NCBI GenBank assembly: GCA_036009105.1
Contig: DASYMJ010000282.1
Coordinates: 1-8,299 of the forward strand
Direction of reading: 5' to 3'
Origin: JAFAVZ01 sp036009105
GTDB lineage: Bacteria; Acidobacteriota; Thermoanaerobaculia; Gp7-AA8
DNA: 8,299 bases
Notes under the pieces: generated by a model
Databases searched by the model: none
What the model was told of the DNA's origin: nothing
What the model saw: the letters and a program-made list of their open reading frames with translations, nothing else
Made by a program: the position numbers and the translations under genes
Part shown: positions 1 through 7,340 of the stretch, one piece after another
Numbering within the stretch: position 1 is the stretch's first letter
Layout of the letters: the number at the start of each line of letters is the position of its first letter

Positions 1-38
1 GCGATCTGCTGCGGAGAGGGATGCTGGTGGAGACGTGA
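1..38 (+). CDS. Possible 3' end of an upstream plus-strand gene
   Basis: Reading from base 3, one frame gives DLLRRGMLVET and then TGA at 36-38. It looks like an ordinary amphipathic C-terminal tail. The following hairpin repeat and the convergent membrane-protein gene would suit a gene end here. Eleven codons are far too few to assign a family, and the frame may be open by chance. The minus strand shows no start codon here that would suggest a gene continuing leftwards. Confidence 0.25.
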   Translation, partial: DLLRRGMLVET

Positions 39-42
39 ACCT

Positions 43-126
43 GTCGGGCCGGCTCTCAGCCGGCCCAATCGCGGCATACCGGACCTGCCAGGCTTTGGGC
101 CGGCTGAGAGCCGGCCCTGCATTTTT
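43..126. repeat. REP-like paired-hairpin element, copy 1 (complete)
   Basis: Two 21-bp palindromic units, 46-66 and 97-117, each form a perfect 9-bp stem (GGGCCGGCT/AGCCGGCCC) with a 3-nt loop. The two units are exact reverse complements of each other, so the element is also a large inverted repeat. Between them at 70-83 lies CGCGGCATACCGGA, nearly identical to the core of copy 3 (6570-6583). The foot of the left unit reads GTCG, and the foot of the right unit on the minus strand reads GCAG. The element sits at the 3' end of the membrane-protein gene. The right hairpin is followed by TGCATTTTT, so it could also stop plus-strand transcripts arriving from the left. Confidence 0.8.
97..125 (+). 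terminator. Possible intrinsic terminator formed by the repeat's right hairpin
   Basis: A perfect 9-bp GC stem with a 3-nt loop (97-117) is followed after TGCA by five T residues (121-125). In the plus direction this resembles a Rho-independent terminator for whatever gene ends near base 38. The T tract starts four bases after the stem, later than ideal, so activity may be weak. On the minus strand no U tract follows the stem, so it is not a canonical terminator for the membrane-protein gene. Confidence 0.35.
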
Positions 127-509
127 CACTGCCACACCGCGAGCAGCGACTGGTGCTGGGAGCGCAGGCGCTGCGCCTCGGTGTCGGGGCGGGCGGCGGG
201 GCGGGGCCAGAGCGCAACCAGCATCACCGAGGCGCCGAACACGATGTAGAAGCCGACTTCGGTGGAGTGGCTGCCGGCGGGGAAACTCTGCAGCCAGCCG
301 ATGGCCAGCGCGCCGAGAGCGACGGCCACGTCGAGGGCGCGGCGGATTTCGGGCTTGCGGATGAGGCGGGCGTACGACAGCACGGCGGCGAGGGCGTAGA
401 GCGTGCCGAGGAAGGCCATGCGGGCCGTCTCGACGCGGGCGGCATCGGTCAGCAGGGGGAGAGCGGCGATCGAGGTGGCGAGCACGAGGTCGGTGGCAAA
501 GCGTTTCAT
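126..509 (-). CDS. Small four-helix membrane protein, function unknown
   Basis: A 127-residue hydrophobic protein. I see four likely membrane segments, at about residues 7-22, 31-50, 58-76 and 85-102. Short charged loops lie between them (RKPEIRRALD between helices 2 and 3), and the last 25 residues form a polar, Arg/Gln-rich tail. No motif links it to a family I recognise. The start at 509 is preferred over the in-frame ATG at 527 because GGAGG (518-522) lies 8 nt upstream of 509, whereas the 527 ATG has no ribosome site and would place that GGAGG inside the gene. Upstream lie an inverted repeat and a consensus -35 box, so transcription is probably controlled by a regulator. Small membrane proteins of this kind occur beside GntR/YtrA-controlled transporter genes, but nothing in the window confirms such a role. 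The gene ends right at a REP-like repeat. Confidence 0.75.
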   Translation of the reverse strand: MKRFATDLVLATSIAALPLLTDAARVETARMAFLGTLYALAAVLSYARLIRKPEIRRALDVAVALGALAIGWLQSFPAGSHSTEVGFYIVFGASVMLVALWPRPAARPDTEAQRLRSQHQSLLAVWQ

Positions 510-517
510 GGATGTGT

Positions 518-522
518 CCTCC
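518..522 (-). promoter_or_regulatory. Ribosome binding site GGAGG that sets the start at 509
   Basis: On the minus strand GGAGG ends 8 nt before the ATG at 509, close to ideal spacing. It decides between two in-frame ATG codons and favours the shorter protein. Confidence 0.7.
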
Positions 523-531
523 GTCATTACG

Positions 532-551
532 TGTACTAGGCTACTAATACA
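532..551 (-). promoter_or_regulatory. Operator-like inverted repeat upstream of the membrane-protein gene
   Basis: TGTACTAG (532-539), a 4-nt spacer and CTAATACA (544-551) form an 8-4-8 inverted repeat with one mismatch. It is strikingly AT-rich within a GC-rich region. It also contains a direct repeat of TACTA (534-538 and 542-546). The size, symmetry and TGTA...TACA ends resemble dimer operators of GntR-type (YtrA-like) repressors; that assignment is an inference. It lies just downstream of a TTGACA box, where a bound repressor would block transcription. No regulator gene is visible in the window. Confidence 0.5.
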
Positions 552-577
552 GTGTGGCTGTGACGGCGGTTTGTCAA
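544..577 (-). promoter_or_regulatory. Candidate promoter for the membrane-protein gene
   Basis: The minus strand carries a perfect TTGACA at 577-572. The best -10-like sequence is TGTATT (551-546), but that gives a 20-nt spacer, longer than the usual 16-18, so the -10 choice is uncertain. The -10 candidate overlaps the operator-like inverted repeat, a common arrangement for repression. No comparable plus-strand promoter was found for the kinase gene in this interval. Confidence 0.4.
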
Positions 578-600
578 GAGCTGGTGGTACCTTTGTCGAC

Positions 601-675
601 GGATTGGCGATCAGCGGTCAGCGGTCGGCGATCAGGACAACGGAAGGACGGATCGCCGATCGCTGATCGCCGATC
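601..675. repeat. GATC-rich inverted-repeat cluster before the kinase gene
   Basis: GGCGATCAGCG (606-616) is a perfect 11-bp inverted match to CGCTGATCGCC (661-671). An inner pair, CGGCGATC (626-633) and GATCGCCG (651-658), gives an 8-bp stem with a 17-nt loop. Six GATC sites fall at 609, 630, 651, 658, 665 and 672. The cluster occupies the space between the divergent operator region and the kinase start, within about ten bases of the likely TTG. It could fold in the kinase mRNA leader or mark a degenerate short intergenic repeat family. An upstream ATG at 554 would translate through it, which I consider unlikely. Confidence 0.65.
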
Positions 676-682
676 GCTACAT

Positions 683-1468
683 TTGCGAACCATCCAGGCC
701 ACCGAATACGTCACCCCGCTCCGGGAGGGGGGCTCGCTGCCGGCCATCGTCGCGGGCGACGACGACGGCACGTACGTCCTCAAGTTCCGCGGCGCGGGGC
801 AGGGCGTGCGGGCGCTCATCGCGGAGCTGGTCTCGGGCGAGCTGGCCCGGACGCTGGGGCTGCCCGTGCCGGAGATCGTCTTCGCCGAGCTCGACCCGCG
901 CATGGCCAGGACCGAGCCCGATCCGGAGATCCAGGACCTGCTGCGGCGCAGCGAGGGGCTCAACCTCGCGCTCGACTACCTGCCGGGCTCCATCACCTTC
1001 GACCCGCTGATCAAGGGACTGATGGATGGGCAGGCCCGCCTCGCCTCCTCCATCGTCTGGTTCGACGCGCTGGTGGGCAACGTCGACCGGACGGCGAAGA
1101 ACACGAACCTGCTCATCTGGCACCGCGGGCTGTGGATGATCGACCACGGCGCGACGCTCATCTTTCATCACACCTGGGACGACTACCTCCAGCGCGCCCG
1201 CGCGCCGTACAGGCAGCTCGCCGAGCACGTGCTCCTGCCGTGGGGGGGCGAGGTGGAGGCCGTCGATGAGGAGCTGGTCAACAGGTTGACGGCGGCGGCG
1301 ATCGAGGAGATCGTGCAGCTCATCCCCGAGCCGTGGCTGGGCGATGAGCCGCGCTTCGCGACCGTCGACGATCATCGCCAGGCGTACAGGGACTATCTGC
1401 TGCGGCGGCTGCAAGCGCCGCGAAGCTGGGTGGAGGATGCCGTTCGTGCCCGAGCGTCACTCGTTTGA
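683..1468 (+). CDS. HipA-like kinase family protein (HipA_2 type)
   Basis: A 261-residue protein of the compact HipA-like kinase family that occurs without a separate HipB-type antitoxin. Kinase landmarks, in order: a nucleotide-binding region with YVLKFRGAGQG (Lys at about 34); a helix-C-like stretch LIAELVSGELA (Glu at about 48); a catalytic loop LVGNVDRTAKNTNLL (Asp135, Asn140); and a metal-binding DHG in place of DFG (Asp154, in LWMIDHGATL). The substrate is unknown; classical HipA phosphorylates glutamyl-tRNA synthetase, and no such claim can be made here. I chose the TTG at 683 because family members begin at the LRTIQATEYVTPL segment. The in-frame ATG at 554 would add 43 residues encoded by a repeat cluster. 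No good ribosome site precedes 683, so the start is moderately uncertain. The stop overlaps the DUF3037 gene, pointing to coupled translation and joint function. Confidence 0.85.
   Translation: MRTIQATEYVTPLREGGSLPAIVAGDDDGTYVLKFRGAGQGVRALIAELVSGELARTLGLPVPEIVFAELDPRMARTEPDPEIQDLLRRSEGLNLALDYLPGSITFDPLIKGLMDGQARLASSIVWFDALVGNVDRTAKNTNLLIWHRGLWMIDHGATLIFHHTWDDYLQRARAPYRQLAEHVLLPWGGEVEAVDEELVNRLTAAAIEEIVQLIPEPWLGDEPRFATVDDHRQAYRDYLLRRLQAPRSWVEDAVRARASLV
1432..1436 (+). promoter_or_regulatory. Ribosome binding site GGAGG inside the kinase gene
   Basis: GGAGG lies within the last codons of the kinase gene, 9 nt before the GTG at 1446 and directly against the ATG at 1437. Its position is the main reason for preferring the GTG start of the DUF3037 gene and implies coupled translation of the pair. 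Confidence 0.55.
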
Positions 1469-1841
1469 TTACGCCGTCGTCCGCGTGGTGCCGCGCGTGG
1501 AGCGGGGGGAGTTCCTCAACGCCGGCGTGATCCTCTTCAGCTCCACCGCCGCCTGGCTGGGGGCAAAGATCGGCCTCGATCGCGAGCGGCTGCGCGCCAT
1601 CGCGCCGGACATCGACATCGAGCTGATCGAAACGTATCTGGAACAGATCCCGAAGATCTGCGCGGGCGGCGGCGAGGCGGGCTCGATCGGGCAGCTGCCG
1701 CAGCGGGCGCGCTTCCACTGGCTGGTGGCGCCGCGCAGCACGATCATCCAGATGTCGCCCGTCCACGCGGGAGTGCATCACGACCTCGGCGCAGCGCTGG
1801 GCAACCTCTTCGACAAGCTGGTGCGCGCGCCGAGCCGGTAG
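1446..1841 (+). CDS. DUF3037 family protein, partner of the HipA-like kinase
   Basis: A 131-residue protein with hallmark DUF3037 segments: YAVVRVVPRVERGEFLNAGV near the N-terminus, RLRAIAPDIDIELIE in the middle, then QLPQRARFHWL, VAPRSTIIQMSPVHAG and a C-terminal LFDKLV. The length is typical of the family, whose function is unknown. DUF3037 genes are often found next to HipA_2-type kinases, as here. I prefer the GTG at 1446 because GGAGG (1432-1436) is 9 nt upstream and the protein then begins (f)MPERHSFDYAVV, the usual family N-terminus. The ATG at 1437 is the alternative and would touch the GGAGG directly. Overlap with the kinase gene is 23 nt (32 nt with the ATG). The 3' end overlaps the convergent glycosyltransferase gene by 64 bp, and no terminator lies between them. 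Confidence 0.85.
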   Translation: MPERHSFDYAVVRVVPRVERGEFLNAGVILFSSTAAWLGAKIGLDRERLRAIAPDIDIELIETYLEQIPKICAGGGEAGSIGQLPQRARFHWLVAPRSTIIQMSPVHAGVHHDLGAALGNLFDKLVRAPSR

Positions 1842-3636
1842 ATGAAGATCGAGTAGCCCGCCTCCCCCACCCGCTGCGCGCCGAGGGACTCGAGCTTGCG
1901 CTTCCAGTACTCGCGCATGCCGGGGCTGGCGGTCAGACCCTCGTACGCGCCGGCGCTGATGGCGAGATAGCCGGGCACGCGCAGTTGCGAAACGTCCGCG
2001 GCCGGCTCGGCCCAGTGGCCGAACGGCAGGTTCACGTGCGGCACGCCGTAGTAGCGCGGATCGGCGGAGCCGAAGTAGACCAGGTTGACTGGCTCGCCGA
2101 ATCGCTTCTCACCGAGGCGCTCGAGGTCCTGGCCCCAGTCGAAGTTCGAGTCGAGGAGCTCCTCGTAGCCGTGACCGGGACCGCCCGCGAATTCGTTCAT
2201 GTACGAAAGATGGCGGCCCCACATCGGCGAGGCCGGCAGCACGATGAGCGCGCTGAGCGCGGCCAGCGCGCCTCCAAGGAGCGCCGCCCGATGTTTCGCC
2301 AGCGAGCCGCAGAGCACGTAAAGCAGCGGATAGATGGGGAGGATGTGGCGGTGGCCGATGTTCAGCGATGAGGTCATCGACACGAGCATGTAGAGCGCGA
2401 CCGGGACGAGGAGGAACGGCAGCGCGGGACTGCGCGTCTTCCGGGCCAGGAAGAGGGCCACCAGGATGAGGGCGATGGCGGGGATGCTCGTCTTGTAGAG
2501 GAAGGTGCGGAGGAAGTAGCTGGGGAAGCCGCGGTTGGAGAACTCGCCGCCCAGAAAGCTCGGCCTCACCAGCGAGCTGCGCATGGTCGAGGCGAGGCCG
2601 AAGAGATAAGCCTCCGGGAGGAGGTGGCGGTCGTACGCGAAGAGCAGCGACTTGCCGAACAGGCCGATGGGCGCCGAGTCGCGCAGGGCCTGCACGGCCT
2701 GCTCGGGAGGGCCGTCCGGGTATTGCTGGAGGAGCGCTTTCGTGGCGTACCAGTCATCGACCACGATGCGCATCCGCAAAGGCTCGGAGCTGGCGCGGAA
2801 GCGGAAGCCGTAGATCGACCAGATGGCCAGGAGCGTGGCCGCGGCGGCGAGGGCGATCACCATCGCTGCCTTTCTGGTTCGGTGAAACAGCGCGATCAGC
2901 AGCACCATCGGGATCAGGGTCAAGGCGCTGAACTTGGCAATCTGAGCGAGGGCGAAGAATGCCGCGAAGGCGGAGGCATCCCACCAGGTAAACCTGCGCA
3001 GCGCGCGCCAGAAGAAGTAGAGCGCGGCGCACATCAGCGCGGCGACGCCGACGTCGGTCGTGACCAGCCCGCCATGCCCGAGGAAGCTCGGATCGAAGGC
3101 GACGAGCACGGTGGCCAGCGCCGCCCCCCACCACCCCCACGCCTCCCGCGCCCAGGCGAACACCACCACACAAGCAAGCACGCCGAAGAGCAGCAGCACG
3201 AGGCGCGCGCGCGTGAACATGGAGTCCGCATCGTTGAGGAAGGCAGAGCGCGGCAGCGGCTCGGTGGTGGGCACGTCGAGGAACGCGTCGCGCAGGCCGA
3301 AGAAGAGCTCGTGCGCGTAGAGCCACTGGCCCAGCGGACCGGTGAGCGCGTCCGCCCACGGCTTCTCCAGACGCGGAGACTCGGTGACGTGCATGGAGAG
3401 CAGCGGCAGAGCGGCCAGCTTCTTGAGCAGCGGAGGATGCTCGGCGTTGAGGCGGTAATCGCCGGTCTGGAGATACGAGTAGCCGGCGGCCAGATGCGTC
3501 GGCTCGTCCACCGTCGGAGAGGTGGTCAGGATGTTGACGATGGCCAGGGTGAGGTAAGAGAGGAGAGCAACGACGGAGATGATGATGGGGACGTGAGGGG
3601 CCGGCTGGAGAGCCGGCCCTGCGTTTCGCTTCCGCG

Positions 3637-3640
<4 letters not shown>
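1778..3640 (-). CDS. Polytopic GT-C glycosyltransferase (PMT/ArnT-like, phospholipid-carrier dependent)
   Basis: A 620-residue integral membrane protein. The first helix (about 19-40) is followed at once by SPTVDEPTHLAAG (Asp45-Glu46, the acidic pair of PMT/ArnT-type enzymes after helix 1) and then LNAEHPPL (65-71). About ten more hydrophobic segments run to residue 470, including NIGHRHILPIYPLL (427-440). A soluble C-terminal part carries DSNFDWGQDLERLG (497-510). Such enzymes move a sugar from a polyprenyl-phosphate carrier to an acceptor outside the cytoplasmic membrane; the acceptor is unknown. The only start that keeps helix 1 is TTG at 3640, overlapping the aconitase stop by 4 nt (TTGA), with GAGGAG 11 nt upstream. 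The next GTG (codon 44) would delete helix 1. Codons 7-15 come from a REP-like hairpin. The natural family end is near YSIFIYRL (596-603); the last 17 residues run antisense to DUF3037. Confidence 0.82.
3597..3630. repeat. REP-like element, copy 2 (single half unit, inside the glycosyltransferase N-terminus)
   Basis: GGGCCGGCT (3598-3606), loop GGAG and AGCCGGCCC (3611-3619) form a perfect 9-bp stem with a 4-nt loop. The flank TGCGTTT (3620-3626) is identical to the right flank of copy 3. On the minus strand the foot reads GCAG, and the preceding GCGAAACG matches the left flank of copy 3. Only one of the two halves is present. The hairpin begins about 21 nt after the TTG start of the glycosyltransferase, so it lies in early coding sequence and at an operon junction. 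Confidence 0.75.
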
Positions 3641-6504
<2,864 letters not shown>

Positions 6505-6513
6505 AGCGTCCGG

Positions 6514-6519
6514 AGTCTA
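6514..6519 (-). promoter_or_regulatory. Candidate -10 box for aconitase
   Basis: On the minus strand TAGACT (4 of 6 matches to TATAAT) lies 9 nt before the ATG at 6504, which would give a nearly leaderless mRNA. That fits the absence of a ribosome site. No consensus -35 is seen, as REP-like sequence begins close upstream. The same TAGACTC string occurs before the divergent CADD gene. Confidence 0.25.
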
Positions 6520-6536
6520 TCGCACCGCGATGAGCG

Positions 6537-6626
6537 AAACGTAGGGCCGGCTCTCCAGCCGGTCCCAAGCGCGGCATGCCGGATCGGCCACCATGGCCGG
6601 CTGGAGAGCCGGCCCTGCGTTTGCGC
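6537..6626. repeat. REP-like paired-hairpin element, copy 3 (complete)
   Basis: The left unit 6544-6566 (stem GGGCCGGCT with an imperfect AGCCGGTCCC arm) and the right unit 6595-6615 (perfect 8-bp stem, loop GGAG) face each other. The inversion extends outwards: AAACGTAGGG at the left end is the near-complement of CCCTGCGTTT at the right end, giving terminal inverted repeats of roughly 30 bp. The core at 6570-6583 matches copy 1 and contains the 10-bp palindrome CGGCATGCCG (6572-6581). The foot of the left hairpin reads GTAG, the tetranucleotide typical of REP sequences moved by RAYT transposases. It fills the divergent intergenic region between aconitase and the CADD gene, so each gene has a hairpin in its upstream region. 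No transposase is encoded in the window. Confidence 0.8.
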
Positions 6627-6651
6627 CGCGTGTACAGCAAGGGGCCGATGG

Positions 6652-6657
6652 TAGACT
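6652..6657 (+). promoter_or_regulatory. Candidate -10 box for the CADD-esterase unit
   Basis: TAGACT on the plus strand lies 25 nt before the ATG at 6683 and mirrors the box before aconitase on the other strand. No convincing -35 is visible at the proper distance, so this is a weak call. Confidence 0.22.
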
Positions 6658-6672
6658 CGCCGGAAAACAAGC

Positions 6673-6677
6673 GAGGT
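6673..6677 (+). promoter_or_regulatory. Ribosome binding site GAGGT for the CADD-type gene
   Basis: GAGGT sits 5 nt before the ATG at 6683. It selects this start over the upstream in-frame ATG at 6593, whose extension would be translated from the REP-like repeat. Confidence 0.6.
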
Positions 6678-6682
6678 CACAC

Positions 6683-7336
6683 ATGTCCGTCATCCCGGCC
6701 CTCGACGAGCGTATCCGTTCCCGCCATCTGCTCGATCACACCTTCTACCAGCGCTGGACCGCCGGCACCCTGACCCGGGGCGAACTGCAGGAGTACGCGC
6801 GGCAGTACTGGCACTACGCCCTCGCCTTCCCCACCTTCATCAGCGCCATGCACGCCCAGTGCGATGACATCGGCACGCGCCAGTTGCTGCTCGAGAACCT
6901 GGTCGAGGAAGAGCGCGGCCCGGAGAACCATCCCGAGCTGTGGCTCCGCTTCTGCGAGTCGCTCGGCCTCGACCGCGATGCGGTGCGCAACGGCGCCGCG
7001 AACGACGCCACGCGCACGCTGATCGCCACCATGCGCTCGCTGGCCCGCGAGGGCGCACTGCATCAGGGGCTCGCCGCGCTCTATGCGTACGAGTCGCAGA
7101 TTCCGGCGGTGGCGAAGGCGAAGCTGCAGGGGCTCGCCGAGCGCTACGGCATCAGCGCGGAGCGCGACGTCGCCTTCTTCGCGGTGCACATGGAGGCGGA
7201 CGTCGTCCACTCCGAGACTTCCCGCGCTCTCCTCACCTCTCTTTGCGACTCCGACACGAAAGCGCAACAGGCGCAGGACGCCACGCAGCGCACACTCGAT
7301 GCGCTCTATCGGTTTCTCGACTCGGTAACCGCGTGA
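6683..7336 (+). CDS. CADD-type putative p-aminobenzoate synthase (TENA/PqqC fold)
   Basis: A 217-residue all-helical haem-oxygenase-like-fold protein of the CADD family (Chlamydia protein associating with death domains, CT610). The chlamydial protein is an oxygen-dependent di-metal enzyme that makes p-aminobenzoate for folate by sacrificing its own side chains. All key residues I recall from it are kept at a constant offset of 5: Tyr22 (Tyr27, HTFYQRW), metal ligands Glu76 and His83 (EEERGPENH), Tyr136 (Tyr141, YAYESQIP), Lys147 (Lys152, VAKAKL), and His169, Asp173 and His176 (HMEADVVH). The length matches the family. The start at 6683 is chosen for its ribosome site and the family N-terminus; the in-frame ATG at 6593 would translate repeat sequence. 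The esterase-like gene follows after 4 nt, probably in the same transcript. A TenA or PqqC function is less likely given these matches. Confidence 0.88.
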   Translation: MSVIPALDERIRSRHLLDHTFYQRWTAGTLTRGELQEYARQYWHYALAFPTFISAMHAQCDDIGTRQLLLENLVEEERGPENHPELWLRFCESLGLDRDAVRNGAANDATRTLIATMRSLAREGALHQGLAALYAYESQIPAVAKAKLQGLAERYGISAERDVAFFAVHMEADVVHSETSRALLTSLCDSDTKAQQAQDATQRTLDALYRFLDSVTA

Positions 7337-7340
7337 TGCC

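Noticed and set aside
43..126. CRISPR array
   Set aside because: Only two opposed palindromic units with unequal spacing and no series of unique spacers; the pattern fits a REP/BIME-like element.
554..682. Kinase start at the ATG at 554
   Set aside because: It would add 43 residues translated from a repeat cluster, and family members begin at the LRTIQATEYVTPL segment.
6593..6682. CADD-gene start at the ATG at 6593
   Set aside because: The extension is translated REP-like repeat; the ATG at 6683 has a ribosome site and matches the family N-terminus.
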